A stretch of DNA of 64,000 nucleotides from Ruegeria atlantica (GCF_013032505.1 NZ_WQCG01000004.1:62001-126000), one strand, 5' to 3'; counted from the first letter of the stretch, positions 34,174 through 43,746 are shown. Translations and numbers: made by a program. The notes: a model not told the origin generated them from the letters alone.

Positions 34174-34517
34174 TTTCATGCGTCTCAGGCTTTGGTTTGC
34201 GCGATTGTGAAAGTAGGTATCTAGATTGAACCGGGGCCAAAGTTGATGCGCAAAGCACCGTCTTACGGCCTGAACTGAAATGCAGTCGACATCCAAAACT
34301 GTATCGAGAATTCAAAAACTGTCCTTCTTCACCTCTGAAAGAAACGTGCTGCTTCCAATGATTTAGGGAAACAGCATCTACTTGCAAAAGCGGCAGCAGT
34401 CTTATGTCGAAACTTGATCTGTTTTGCGAGCACGTCAAAAAATCGTAGAGTCGTCAATATACAAATGAATAGTGATTGATATGCGTGTGCGTCTGATGCC
34501 CCGGTAAAAGGTTCTTT
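34174..34517. other. Intergenic region with nothing recognised
   Basis: About 340 bp between the aminotransferase and the membrane-protein gene. The minus-strand open frames here lack starts and family resemblance. It presumably holds the promoter of the 34518 gene. Confidence 0.5.
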
Positions 34518-35375
34518 ATGGATAACAATGTAAAAAGTCCGCGCAGGTATGTTCCGCTAGACTACTCGTTTCGTTTCAAACGTAACAAGTCTACCGGCCT
34601 ACCGTTTTTTCTCGATAATCTTGGCGATGATTTGCTGTTGGTTCTGTTGGCATTCGTGCCATTTTCATCGGATCCAATCAGCGTCGCCCTAGCCATTTTT
34701 TTCTTCCACATTTCTTTCTGGACCGTCTACGAGATCGGCTACTTCGAAAACGACGCCGTGTCGGCAAGCCTTGAACATGAAGCCAAGGTAACGCCTGGCT
34801 TTGACAGGGCCGCGACGTACTTCTCCGAACGCCAGGCTTGGTTGTGGGCGGTGGCGTTTGCGGCGCCTGGGGCATTGCTGGTTGCGTGGGTTACAAAACC
34901 TGAAGCAATCGGGCTATTTGTACTCTTATACCTCCTTACTTGGATCGCTTTACTGGGTTGTCTTCGGGCGGTCTATTATGCGTACAACCGTATCGATAAG
35001 TTGAGCCGCGTATGGGTCTATTTACCCTTACAGATCCTGAAATACGGGTTTCCGTTGCTGTTCTTTTACCTGCCTGCTGCGGGAGCAGCCCTCATATTTG
35101 CGCAATGCCTGCGCCGTTGGGTGCCATACATCGTGTACCGATACGGACGCAGTGGCCTTGTAGGACTTCCGTCTAAAGTGTTGCGAATACTCTCGTTCTT
35201 GTCGATCTGGCTGTTGTTGTTGCCATCCAATCTGAGCGAAAGCTACCTTATTCAAGGGGGCATTATTCTGGGGTGGCTCTGCTTGCGAGGGTTCAAGCAA
35301 ACAAGAAAAGTGGTACGTGAGATGCAGCATGTGCAGCACGACAAATGGTCGTCTTCAGGCAGTATGGACAGTTAA
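34518..35375 (+). CDS. Integral membrane protein, UbiA-like
   Basis: A 285-residue protein with about seven to nine hydrophobic helices. The loop WTVYEIGYFENDAVSASLEHEAKVTP is placed like the Asp-rich first motif of UbiA prenyltransferases (N-D followed by charged residues and K-x-x-P), although several acidic positions differ, and YNRIDKLSRVWVYLPLQ recalls the later Y-x-R-x-x-K element. UbiA-like proteins in cell-envelope loci transfer polyprenyl groups to phosphorylated sugars. The next gene is a HAD phosphatase overlapping by one base, a pairing known for such enzymes. The family call is tentative. Confidence 0.5.
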   Translation: MDNNVKSPRRYVPLDYSFRFKRNKSTGLPFFLDNLGDDLLLVLLAFVPFSSDPISVALAIFFFHISFWTVYEIGYFENDAVSASLEHEAKVTPGFDRAATYFSERQAWLWAVAFAAPGALLVAWVTKPEAIGLFVLLYLLTWIALLGCLRAVYYAYNRIDKLSRVWVYLPLQILKYGFPLLFFYLPAAGAALIFAQCLRRWVPYIVYRYGRSGLVGLPSKVLRILSFLSIWLLLLPSNLSESYLIQGGIILGWLCLRGFKQTRKVVREMQHVQHDKWSSSGSMDS

Positions 35376-36040
35376 TGGTGATGCAGCGTCCCCTTTACGA
35401 AACTGCTTCTCCTGAACAGCTTACACATGCCATGGAAAAAGCTGCGGGCAAGCTGCTGATCGTCGATTTCGATGAGACACTTTGGCTGCGCAATTCCACC
35501 GAGTGCTTTCTCGCCCATGCGCGTCCTGCTCCTTTGGCGGCGGCAATCTTGCGCGGTCTTGATTTGACACGCCCGTGGAGGATCATTGGCGGGCGGCGAC
35601 GGGCGCGAGATTATCGTGATTGGCTTCGTGTGATGGCCATCGCGACGTTGATGCCATGGACCCTTCGCAGTTGGGCACGCATCGCTCCCAAGCTTGGTCG
35701 CACTTTCGCCAACACAGCACTTGAAGACCTAATAGGCAAGGCTCGACCGGCGCGGTTTGTCGTTTTCTCAAATGGTTATGAAGCTATTATCGCGCCCTTA
35801 CTGCAATGCTACCCCGGAACCCGACCTGAGCTTGCAGCAGCATCCCTAAGATCCGGCTGGAAGTGGCGCCGCGCAGGCAAGCTTGCGAATGCGGAAGCGT
35901 ATTTTGATGCTGGACAATTGGATGATGCCACAGTGGTGACGGACCACGAAGATGACGCCGAACTGTTGGCACGGGTCAGTAACGGTCTGCTGTGCGTCTG
36001 GCCTGACGCCCGATACGAAAAGGCCTTTGCCAAACGTTAG
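35375..36040 (+). CDS. HAD-superfamily phosphatase
   Basis: A 221-residue haloacid-dehalogenase-type hydrolase. Motif I is LLIVDFDETLWLRNSTE with the nucleophile and acid/base Asp pair, motif II FVVFSNG and motif IV VVTDHEDDAELL. The ATG overlaps the stop of the UbiA-like gene (TAATG), which couples the two. It may dephosphorylate the polyprenyl-phosphosugar made by its partner, by analogy with the DPPR synthase/phosphatase pair of mycobacterial arabinan synthesis; this is inference. Confidence 0.75.
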   Translation: MVMQRPLYETASPEQLTHAMEKAAGKLLIVDFDETLWLRNSTECFLAHARPAPLAAAILRGLDLTRPWRIIGGRRRARDYRDWLRVMAIATLMPWTLRSWARIAPKLGRTFANTALEDLIGKARPARFVVFSNGYEAIIAPLLQCYPGTRPELAAASLRSGWKWRRAGKLANAEAYFDAGQLDDATVVTDHEDDAELLARVSNGLLCVWPDARYEKAFAKR

Positions 36041-36644
36041 CGGCCTCTATTGAGCAGTAGATGCTGGGTGATGCACAAATTCAATGGATCTGGTCCAGCG
36101 GCCTTTTGATGCGCACGTCAACCCCAACCGGCACGCGTATGCTATTTGTCTTTTTGCACAGGGGTGATCGAAGGTATTGCCCAAGCGTCATGTCGATGAG
36201 CCTTTGGCGTCGCCATTGTATGTGGCTTCGTGTGAGTGATTCTGCCTAAGAGTGTTTCGAATTCAGAAACATAACACTAGGGTAGTTTCAAACTGTTACC
36301 GATTTTGTTCGTGTCGTCTAATCGAGTTGCGTTTATTGAAGGTAGCGCCGTCAACGCGGCGTCTGTGTTTATTCTGAGGCTGAAATTGCAGACTTCAATT
36401 TACTGTCGCACCAACAAATTGAGCATGTAACAGCGTTGGTAACAAAGAACTTCAAGTTGTTCCGGTTCATTTTGAATGATTGTCGAGGCACCCATACCCA
36501 CCTGAAGATCCGCTGCGTCAAAAAGTACTAGCATTGTAATTTGAATTTCGCCCGGTGGTGTATGACACTGGAATTGTCTACGTTTGTGCAACCTTCGTGG
36601 CGACATGCGTCAATTTTTTTAATGAGTTTGAGGTGCACTGGAGA
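36041..36644. other. Long intergenic region with nothing recognised
   Basis: About 600 bp between the HAD phosphatase and the Gfo/Idh/MocA gene. I see no credible coding frame, RNA gene or clear terminator. A frame at 36061-36249 looks like chance. The part after 36250 is A+T-rich and probably contains a promoter. Confidence 0.5.
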
Positions 36645-37742
36645 ATGGCGGACAAAATCAACATTGCCGTTGTTGGCCTGGGTAAAATGGGCTTGTCCCA
36701 CTATGCCATAGCCAATGTGCATCCGATGGCCAATGCAGTAGCCTGTGATGACTCCAGATTCATCAGCGATGTGCTGAAAAAGAACGCGCAAGTTACAATT
36801 CACAGTGACTACGCAAAGATGCTTGCCACTCAGGATTTGGATGCGGTCGTCATTGCGACCCCGTCACGTCTGCATGCGTCCATGGCCTCGGCCGCCCTAG
36901 AAAAAGGTTTGCACGTCTTTTGCGAAAAGCCGTTTTGCCTTAACTGGCAGGATAGCCTCCGTTTGGCGGAGTTGGCGAAAGACAAGGGCGTCGTCACGCA
37001 GGTTGGCTATCACTACAGATATGTTGGCGCGTTCCAGGAAGTCAGGAGAATCCTGAATTCCGGAGCACTGGGTAATATCACACATGTGCAGGCCGAAGCT
37101 TATGGACCCGTCGTACTGCGTCATCGGCGTAGCACATGGCGCACTGACAATTCCGAAGGCGGCGGCTGCCTTTATGATTATGCGGCTCATCCTTTGAACC
37201 TTTTGAACTGGTTCTTTGGTACTCCAACGCAGGTTTCCGGCTCAGTTCTCACGCGCGTTTTCTCAGAAGATGCAGATGATCAGGTGATGTCGACCTTACG
37301 ATGGGATAATGGACCCACGGCACAGCTTTCAGTCAACTGGTCTGACGAGAGCCATCGAAAAATGTCGACGAAGATCACAATGATTGGAACCAACGGACGC
37401 CTTTTCGCTGACCGTCAGGAGTGTCAGCTTTATCTACGAAATGCTGATCCTGAATTGCCGACTTATACCAAAGGCTGGAACGTCAGATATACGACAGATC
37501 TTACGGACGACGTGTGGTTCTATCTGCGAGGCGAAGAATACTCAGCCCAGCTTGATGGATTTATCACCGCTGTGGCCCAAGGAAAACCAGACCTCATTTT
37601 AAATGATTTTGCTTCTGCCACCGAAACCGACAAAACCATGTCGATGATATTGGCCAATGCCGACACCGGTATGCCAGTTGGTGAAGCCCCGATCGTCACG
37701 CAGCCCGCGCCCGCGAAAAGGCGTGGATGGTTTCGTCTTTAA
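36645..37742 (+). CDS. Gfo/Idh/MocA-family oxidoreductase
   Basis: A 365-residue NAD(P)-dependent oxidoreductase. The N-terminal Rossmann motif is NIAVVGLGKMGLSHY; the family signature CEKPFCLN provides the catalytic Lys, and YDYAAHPLNLLNW the conserved DxxxH region of the C-terminal domain. Such enzymes oxidise or reduce sugars or nucleotide sugars. The ATG at 36645 starts right before the Rossmann strand; the longer open frame adds residues unlike the family. It begins a new run of sugar-modifying genes, followed after 12 bp by the 37755 gene. Confidence 0.88.
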   Translation: MADKINIAVVGLGKMGLSHYAIANVHPMANAVACDDSRFISDVLKKNAQVTIHSDYAKMLATQDLDAVVIATPSRLHASMASAALEKGLHVFCEKPFCLNWQDSLRLAELAKDKGVVTQVGYHYRYVGAFQEVRRILNSGALGNITHVQAEAYGPVVLRHRRSTWRTDNSEGGGCLYDYAAHPLNLLNWFFGTPTQVSGSVLTRVFSEDADDQVMSTLRWDNGPTAQLSVNWSDESHRKMSTKITMIGTNGRLFADRQECQLYLRNADPELPTYTKGWNVRYTTDLTDDVWFYLRGEEYSAQLDGFITAVAQGKPDLILNDFASATETDKTMSMILANADTGMPVGEAPIVTQPAPAKRRGWFRL

Positions 37743-37754
37743 GGAGTGCATGAC

Positions 37755-38630
37755 GTGGATAAGTTGCTTTTCGGCGATAATCAGTTTTTTGGCGTCAACC
37801 ACATGTCCGAAGAAAAAGCGCGGGCGCAAGCGATGCGTTTTCAAAGAACTGACGCGATTATGGATGTCCTGGATGTTGCCTATGATGCGGGTATTCGCAC
37901 TTTCATGTGTACGACCCACGATCAGATTTCAGAAGTGGCTGATCGTGTTCGGGCCGATCCCGTTCGTTACAGCGATTTCCAGTTCTACCCCTGTATGCCC
38001 TACGCGCATAAATACGCCAACGCCGTAACTGATCACGGTATGTTGGGGGCCATAAGACACCTCATGCCTAATGATGGTCTGTTTGCAACCGCGCTTGCAG
38101 GGACAAAAGCCCTAGCTTCAAAAGAAATGGATGGCATCGCCAGGGCAATGATTGATATGGAGATGAAAATGTTCACGGGAGCAAAAACTCCTGTTGTTTT
38201 CATACAGAACGTCTTTGCTGATTTGTTGATTGGCGTGGGGTTCCATCGGGCTTTCCGAATTTTCCACGATCACATCCAAGAGAAATACGGCGCCGAGCCT
38301 GCTTACATCACAATGAACATGCCGCTGCTTCTTGATATACTGGAAAAGCAGGGCATTGAACGCCCAATAATCTGTTCGAATATCAACAAGATCGGCTTCC
38401 GTATGTCTGGTGGATATGATGCCTATCTTGACGCATTGAAATCCGGACGTGTGCGGGCTGTCGCTATGTCTGTTTATGCCTCTGGGGCGATCCCCGCAGA
38501 TGAAGCAATCCACTGGATATCAGAGCTCCCGGGCGTTGAGTCGATTGTGTTCGGGGCTTCAAGCGCGGGAAATATTCGTGGGACGAAGGCGTTGGTTGAC
38601 AAATACATTGGCGGGCGACGCAATCCATGA
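37755..38630 (+). CDS. Conserved-looking protein of unknown function in sugar cluster
   Basis: A 291-residue soluble protein starting at GTG 37755, 8 bp behind AAGGAG. It begins LLFGDNQFFGVNHMSEEKA and contains DVAYDAGIRTFMCTT and a C-terminal ELPGVESIVFGASSAGNI. The alternation of predicted strands and helices, with GRVRAVAMSVYASGAI near the end, suggests a TIM barrel, perhaps distantly related to aldo-keto reductases, but I see no catalytic tetrad. It is tightly linked to the Gfo/Idh/MocA gene, so a role on the same sugar is likely. Confidence 0.75.
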   Translation: MDKLLFGDNQFFGVNHMSEEKARAQAMRFQRTDAIMDVLDVAYDAGIRTFMCTTHDQISEVADRVRADPVRYSDFQFYPCMPYAHKYANAVTDHGMLGAIRHLMPNDGLFATALAGTKALASKEMDGIARAMIDMEMKMFTGAKTPVVFIQNVFADLLIGVGFHRAFRIFHDHIQEKYGAEPAYITMNMPLLLDILEKQGIERPIICSNINKIGFRMSGGYDAYLDALKSGRVRAVAMSVYASGAIPADEAIHWISELPGVESIVFGASSAGNIRGTKALVDKYIGGRRNP

Positions 38631-39060
38631 ATTGAGCCCGTCAAGCTACTCGGCCGTTCCGACACTCCTGATGTCCTTATTGTCAAACTTTTGCAAACAA
38701 TAAGGCATGCCCGATACAATTGCGTTTTTTGGATCCGAGAGCATGCATATCTGGTGGGGTTGGCCGGAATCCGATGCGCAATGCTCTGCGCGCTGACGCT
38801 TTGATTTTCAACCATAGTGCAGGTGCCAAAATCGGTTTAAGGGCCAGAACGCTAAGCGCCGATTATTCCTAACTAATCTTGAAAAGCCAGAAACAAACGG
38901 TGACCAGCTGTTTCATATGCCTCGTTTTTCTCAGATCAATTAAACCGATACTTAGGTTTGATTGGCGACCTGAGAGTCTGCTTGGTCAGGAAAAATGGCT
39001 TTGGGTGACGTTCCATCCATGCTACCAATTTCGTGTTTGTTCATTGTTTTGAATGTAGTT
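38631..39060. other. Intergenic region with nothing recognised
   Basis: About 430 bp between the 37755 gene and the methyltransferase. The methyltransferase frame is open from 38995, but the first 22 residues are unlike the family. No hairpin with a T run or RNA gene was found. Confidence 0.5.
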
Positions 39061-40329
39061 ATGCCTGATCAGGTTTTTCCAAAGAGCGGCAAGCTTTCGT
39101 GCCGAGGTTGCGGCAAAGGTTTAGCCGAAACATTTGTCGATCTGGGCGCCACGCCGCTGGCGAATTCGTATGTAGATCCGTCCAGAATTCTCGAGCCAGA
39201 GCCATTTTATTCGCTTCATGCATATGTTTGCCCAGACTGTTGGTTAGTCCAATTGCCAGCTGTCGAACAGCGCGAAACCATATTCAATGAGGATTATGCT
39301 TATTTCTCGTCCTTTTCGTCGACGATTCTGAATCACGCAAAAGGCTATGTCGCCGAGATGACCGAACGATTTGGGATCGGCCCGGAACACCGGGTTGTCG
39401 AGATCGCAAGCAACGACGGCTATCTGCTTCAATATTTTCACGCAAATGGCGTATCTACGCTGGGGATTGAGCCATCGGCAGGAGTCGCAAAGGTCGCGCG
39501 CGAAAAAGGTTTGCCAACGGAAATTCGCTTTTTCGGCCGAGAAACTGGTGAGTGGCTGCAAAGCGAAGGCCTGCAGGCTAAACTTCTTCACGGTGCAAAT
39601 GTACTGGCCCATGTCCCGGACATTGACGATTTTGTGAGCGGCTTCCATCCGGCCCTGGCAGAGGGCGGGGTGCTTACAATGGAGTTCCCGCATCTGCTGA
39701 ATCTGATCGAAAAGAACTACTACGACACGATCTATCACGAGCATTATTCCTACCTCTCATTGATTGCAGTTCGGGAGATTTTTGAACGCCACAAGCTCAA
39801 GGTCTTCGAAGTGCAAGAGATCGCGCCACAAGGTGGGTCGTTGAGAGTGTTCGCCTGCCGTGCGGAGGACGTGGATACCCATCATCCGGTGTTGCCATCC
39901 GTGGCCGAACTTGAAGTTCGCGAAGTGGCTGAGGGTTTAACGTCGCTCAATCGATACCGGGATTACGCGAAACAGGTTCACAAAACAAAGCGGGATCTGT
40001 TGAGGTTCCTGATGGACGCACAGGAAGCTGGAAAAACCGTCGTCGGGTACGGAGCACCCGCCAAGGGAAACACCCTTTTGAACTTTTGTGGCGTCAAGAC
40101 GGATCTTCTTGAGTACACCGTTGATGTGAGCACTGCCAAAATGGGCAAGTTGCTGCCAGGAACACGTATTCCGATCCACGCGCCAGATAAGATTTTCGAG
40201 ACTCGGCCCGACTATGTGCTGATCCTTCCGTGGAACATCAAAGAAGAGATCATGGACTCGATGAAGGGCATCGTCGAATGGGGCGGAAGATTTGTTGTTC
40301 CATTGCCCGAAGTAAAGGTCTTGGAGTAG
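39061..40329 (+). CDS. Sugar C-methyltransferase (TylC3/NovU-like)
   Basis: A 422-residue SAM-dependent methyltransferase of the three-domain type acting on nucleotide-linked keto-sugars. The N-terminal zinc site has CRGCGKG and later CPDCWLVQL; the SAM domain starts VVEIASNDGYLLQYF; the C-terminal domain contains VVGYGAPAKGNTLLNF. Homologues add a branch methyl at C3 of dTDP- or CDP-deoxysugars. The ATG at 39061 gives the normal N-terminus. It is followed 2 bp later by the DUF4910 gene, and a CDP-sugar link fits the cytidylyltransferase at 46580. Confidence 0.9.
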   Translation: MPDQVFPKSGKLSCRGCGKGLAETFVDLGATPLANSYVDPSRILEPEPFYSLHAYVCPDCWLVQLPAVEQRETIFNEDYAYFSSFSSTILNHAKGYVAEMTERFGIGPEHRVVEIASNDGYLLQYFHANGVSTLGIEPSAGVAKVAREKGLPTEIRFFGRETGEWLQSEGLQAKLLHGANVLAHVPDIDDFVSGFHPALAEGGVLTMEFPHLLNLIEKNYYDTIYHEHYSYLSLIAVREIFERHKLKVFEVQEIAPQGGSLRVFACRAEDVDTHHPVLPSVAELEVREVAEGLTSLNRYRDYAKQVHKTKRDLLRFLMDAQEAGKTVVGYGAPAKGNTLLNFCGVKTDLLEYTVDVSTAKMGKLLPGTRIPIHAPDKIFETRPDYVLILPWNIKEEIMDSMKGIVEWGGRFVVPLPEVKVLE

Positions 40330-40331
40330 TG

Positions 40332-41630
40332 ATGATGGCGGACCGCGCGGATACCCCCGTCGGGGAGTTGCTTCATTCTCAGCTCGTTCGCCTATATCCA
40401 ATATGCCGTTCAATCACGGGCCCAGGTGTGCGCGAAACGCTCTCGCTGATAGGCGAGCATATTCCACTTTCCGTCACCGAGGTCCCTTCAGGCGAACCCG
40501 TTCTGGATTGGCATGTTCCAAAGGAATGGACCATTCGCGACGCTTGGGTTGCTGATGCCTCCGGGAACAGGGTGATCGATTTCCAAAAGCACAATCTGCA
40601 TATCGTAAGCTATAGTCGTCCGGTGCACACCCGCATGTCACTGTCGGAACTGAAGCCACACCTGCATTCGGATCCTTCGAATCCCGAATGGATTCCCTAT
40701 AGAACCGGGTACTACGCGGAGAACTGGGGTTTTTGCCTGCCGCACCGTGATCTTGAGGCTATGCAGGAAGGGGAATATGAGGTCGTCGTGGACGCGACGC
40801 TTGAGGACGGATCTCTCACCTACGCTGAGTGTGTCATACCAGGGCAAACGACGGATGAAATTCTACTGTCGGCCCACATTTGCCATCCCTCTTTGGCCAA
40901 TGACAACCTATCATCGATTGTGGTTGCGACTGAACTTGCACGTCGACTATTGAAAGGGCCGCAGCCGCAGCACACAATCCGTGTTCTGTTTATCCCTGCC
41001 ACAATTGGCGCGATCACTTGGCTCGCGCGCAACGCTGCTACCGTTGACCGGGTCAAGCATGGTCTGGTGCTGGCAAACCTCGGCGATCCGGGTGCGATTC
41101 ACTACAAGAAAAGCCGCCGAGATGACACAGAAATCAACCGGGCAGTCAGATTGGTGATTCAGGATCAACCGGATCACAAAATGCTGGAATTCGAACCCTA
41201 TGGTTATGACGAAAGGCAGTTCTGTTCGCCGGGTTTTGACCTGCCAATGGGTTGTTTTTCCCGAACGCCATATTCCCGTTTTCCAGAGTATCACACCTCG
41301 GCGGACAATCCCGAATTCGTCAGACCGGAAGCGTTAGAAGACTCGTTGACGCGGTTGGAGAAGGTGATCGATATCCTTGAGCGTGACAAAAAGTTTATGA
41401 ACCTCAACCCGAAAGGGGAACCGATGCTTGGACGACGCGGGTTGTATGACGCGATTGGTGGCAGATCGGACTCCAAAGAGCAGCAGATGGCGTTGCTTTG
41501 GGTACTGAACTACTCGGATGGGGAACACAGTCTTTTGGATATCGCGGAGCGATCTCAACTTGGGTTTGATCGTGTGGCGCATGCGGCAGAAATTTTGCGG
41601 CAACATGGTTTGCTGGTGGTCGCGTCATGA
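40332..41630 (+). CDS. DUF4910-type zinc-peptidase-like protein
   Basis: A 432-residue protein of the DUF4910 family, an aminopeptidase-like (M28-related) domain with a C-terminal winged helix. The metal-site region reads EILLSAHICHPSLANDNLSS, then LFIPATIGAITWLAR; PYSRFPEYHTSADN is the distal ligand region. The C-terminal 80 residues (LLWVLNYSDGEHSLLDIAER) form the helix-turn-helix. These proteins often sit beside sugar C-methyltransferases and cytidylyltransferases in LPS and EPS loci, but the reaction is unknown. ATG 40332 or 40335 follows GGAG; its stop overlaps the SDR start. Confidence 0.85.
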   Translation: MMADRADTPVGELLHSQLVRLYPICRSITGPGVRETLSLIGEHIPLSVTEVPSGEPVLDWHVPKEWTIRDAWVADASGNRVIDFQKHNLHIVSYSRPVHTRMSLSELKPHLHSDPSNPEWIPYRTGYYAENWGFCLPHRDLEAMQEGEYEVVVDATLEDGSLTYAECVIPGQTTDEILLSAHICHPSLANDNLSSIVVATELARRLLKGPQPQHTIRVLFIPATIGAITWLARNAATVDRVKHGLVLANLGDPGAIHYKKSRRDDTEINRAVRLVIQDQPDHKMLEFEPYGYDERQFCSPGFDLPMGCFSRTPYSRFPEYHTSADNPEFVRPEALEDSLTRLEKVIDILERDKKFMNLNPKGEPMLGRRGLYDAIGGRSDSKEQQMALLWVLNYSDGEHSLLDIAERSQLGFDRVAHAAEILRQHGLLVVAS

Positions 41631-42325
41631 GGTTGGCTCGATTTGAGTCGCAAGTTGCCTTGGTTACAGGGGCAAGCGGTGGAATCGGCGGCGCAATTTC
41701 CGAGGCTTTGGTGGCCGAAGGTGCCGAAGTTCATGCATTGTCGCGTAAAACGAAACAGAGTGATCGGCTTACCTGGCATAAAGTTGACCTCTCTGATGAC
41801 GGGGCGATGGAAGCTGCTGCCAACCAAATTGCATCCACTATCGATGAGCTTGATATACTTGTTCACGCCGCTGGCGACTTTGCCATGGGCACCGTTGCGC
41901 ATTCGCCGATCACGGATTTAGACCGAATGTGGAGAATTAATATGCGCGCGCCTTGGGTTCTGACGAAGGCGTTATCGCGCGCGCTATCAGCCCGACATGG
42001 ATCGGTAGTTTTTTTGAACTCATCGATCTGGAACAACGCCCGAGGTGGCACCGGCGCCTATTCAGCCAGCAAATACGCGCTCAAAGCCTTTGCTGACGCC
42101 TTGCGTGATGAGTTGAACCCGGTCGGCGTCCGTGTCTTAAGCGTCTTTCCTGGTCGAACGGCAAGTGCCATGCAGCAAGGTATTTTCGCAGAAGAGAACC
42201 GAGCTTATAATCCAGACCTTCTGCTGCAGCCGGACGACATATCGCAGATTGTGCTTCAATCTTTGTCGTCGGCAAACACAGCGGAAGTGACCGACATTCA
42301 TGTGCGCCCGGCTAAAAAGTTCTAG
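41627..42325 (+). CDS. Short-chain dehydrogenase/reductase
   Basis: A 232-residue classical SDR. The cofactor motif is VTGASGGIGGAISEAL, NAAG is replaced by VHAAGDF, and the catalytic Ser, Tyr and Lys lie in VVFLNSSIWN and YSASKYALKAFADAL. The C-terminus PDDISQIVLQSLSSAN is usual. It overlaps the DUF4910 stop by 4 bp, so methyltransferase, DUF4910 protein and SDR form one translation-coupled block, probably making a branched deoxysugar; the SDR would reduce a keto group. Confidence 0.9.
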   Translation: MRLARFESQVALVTGASGGIGGAISEALVAEGAEVHALSRKTKQSDRLTWHKVDLSDDGAMEAAANQIASTIDELDILVHAAGDFAMGTVAHSPITDLDRMWRINMRAPWVLTKALSRALSARHGSVVFLNSSIWNNARGGTGAYSASKYALKAFADALRDELNPVGVRVLSVFPGRTASAMQQGIFAEENRAYNPDLLLQPDDISQIVLQSLSSANTAEVTDIHVRPAKKF

Positions 42326-42636
42326 CCGTCCAGGTAAAAACCCAAGCTGCAACAATGGAACTTGGGTGGTTGCAGCATTCAATCCGTTTGGCTTGGCGGG
42401 GTCGCAAGTTGAACTCACTTAACAATCTTTTGCTTCATCCGCGGCGGTGCATGCTAAGATCAAAATGAAATTTTTCTTCGGTGAATCAATTTGAATACAG
42501 TCGGCGCCAACCCAGGCCTCCGTTTGGTTTCAAGACTTCGAACCAGAAAGAGTTTGCCTGCAGCAAGCAACGTCGTGTTCAACGCGAGATTCAAAGTGCC
42601 GTATTACCAGTCATTGTATTTGTAGAGAGAAGCCTC
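42326..42636. other. Intergenic region with interleaved inverted repeats
   Basis: About 310 bp between the SDR and the epimerase-like gene. Directly after the SDR stop lie two interleaved inverted repeats (42341-42376). The epimerase frame is open from 42481, but a GTG at 42637 with AGAGAG in front fits better. Confidence 0.5.
42341..42376 (+). repeat. Interleaved inverted repeats, possible pseudoknot or terminator
   Basis: CCCAA (42341-42345) pairs with TTGGG (42362-42366), and GCTGCAAC (42346-42353) pairs with GTTGCAGC (42369-42376). The order 5'A-5'B-3'A-3'B is that of an H-type pseudoknot; the two stems could also be alternatives. The connecting loops are very short, so a full pseudoknot may be strained. 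Confidence 0.4.
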
Positions 42637-43746
42637 GTGAAAACCGCTCAAGAAGTTGTCTCCACCGATTTGGAATATATCGCTTCCAAGCTTGGACCAG
42701 AATTTGAAACCATGTCAGGCCGAAGCCTTTTGATTATCGGAGGGGCAGGCTTTTTGGGGTATTATTTGGTGCAATCCGTGGTCCATTGGAACAACGTTTC
42801 GGGTCAAGCACCGATCAAGATAACTGTGTTTGACAATTACATGCGCGGCGTACCGGATTGGCTAAAGTCCATACAGGATGATGACAACGTTACACTGGTC
42901 ACCCATGACATTACGGAACCGTTGCCGGACGACATGGCCGATTTCGATTACATCATCCACGCGGCCTCAATCGCTTCGCCAATCTATTACCGCCAACACG
43001 CTCTGAAGACGATGGACGCCAATGTCGGTGGATTGCGGTATATGTTGGACTACGCTTTGGCACAGCATTCAAAGGAAAAACCGATCAAAGGGTTTCTCTT
43101 TTTTTCTACATCCGAAATCTACGGTGACCCAACCCCCGAAAGCATTCCAACTCCGGAAACGTACCGGGGAAATGTGTCGTGCACTGGCCCAAGGGCTTGC
43201 TATGACGAGTCCAAGCGATACGGCGAAACGCTTTGCGTCGTGTTCGCCCAACAATACGATCTGCCGATCACGATAGCGCGCCCGTTCAATAACTACGGCC
43301 CAGGCCTGAAAATTTCGGACCGCCGAGTGCTGCCGGATTTTGCCCGCGATATCTTTGCTGAACGCGATATCGTGATGTTCAGCGATGGCGCGCCCACTCG
43401 GACATTTTGCTATGTCGCGGATGCCGTCTGCGGTTATTACAAGATTCTGTTGAACGGAAAGCCGGGCGAAGCCTACAACATTGGTATTGAAGACCCCGAA
43501 ATCTCTATGGCTAATTTGGCCGAGCGTGTTATCGCAATTGCCCGCGATGAATTTGGCTATCAGGGCAAAGCGGTTTTTCAAGTCTCGGAAGACAAAGACT
43601 ACCTTGTCGACAATCCCAATCGTCGTTGCCCGGTCATCGCTAAAGCCCGGTCCGATATTGGCTACGACCCTGAGATCGGAGTGGACGAGGGGCTGCGTCG
43701 CGCAATGATTTGGTACAGCGGCAATCGAGACGCAGAGGATATGTGA
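42637..43746 (+). CDS. NAD-dependent epimerase/dehydratase, UDP-glucuronate decarboxylase-like
   Basis: A 369-residue extended SDR acting on nucleotide sugars. The NAD motif is LLIIGGAGFLGYYLV; the catalytic YxxxK is YDESKRYGE; ARPFNNYGPGLKISDRRVLPDF and DGAPTRTFCYVADAV follow UDP-xylose synthase-type enzymes. The adjacent gene makes UDP-glucuronate, so decarboxylation to UDP-xylose or a 4-keto-pentose is the likely reaction, although other epimerases share these motifs. The preferred start is GTG 42637; the longer frame from 42481 adds 52 residues with no domain. It overlaps ugd by one codon. Confidence 0.82.
   Translation: MKTAQEVVSTDLEYIASKLGPEFETMSGRSLLIIGGAGFLGYYLVQSVVHWNNVSGQAPIKITVFDNYMRGVPDWLKSIQDDDNVTLVTHDITEPLPDDMADFDYIIHAASIASPIYYRQHALKTMDANVGGLRYMLDYALAQHSKEKPIKGFLFFSTSEIYGDPTPESIPTPETYRGNVSCTGPRACYDESKRYGETLCVVFAQQYDLPITIARPFNNYGPGLKISDRRVLPDFARDIFAERDIVMFSDGAPTRTFCYVADAVCGYYKILLNGKPGEAYNIGIEDPEISMANLAERVIAIARDEFGYQGKAVFQVSEDKDYLVDNPNRRCPVIAKARSDIGYDPEIGVDEGLRRAMIWYSGNRDAEDM

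Noticed and set aside
36061..36249. 62-codon frame in the 600-bp gap
   Set aside because: No ribosome site, no recognisable family, Trp/Arg-rich chance composition.
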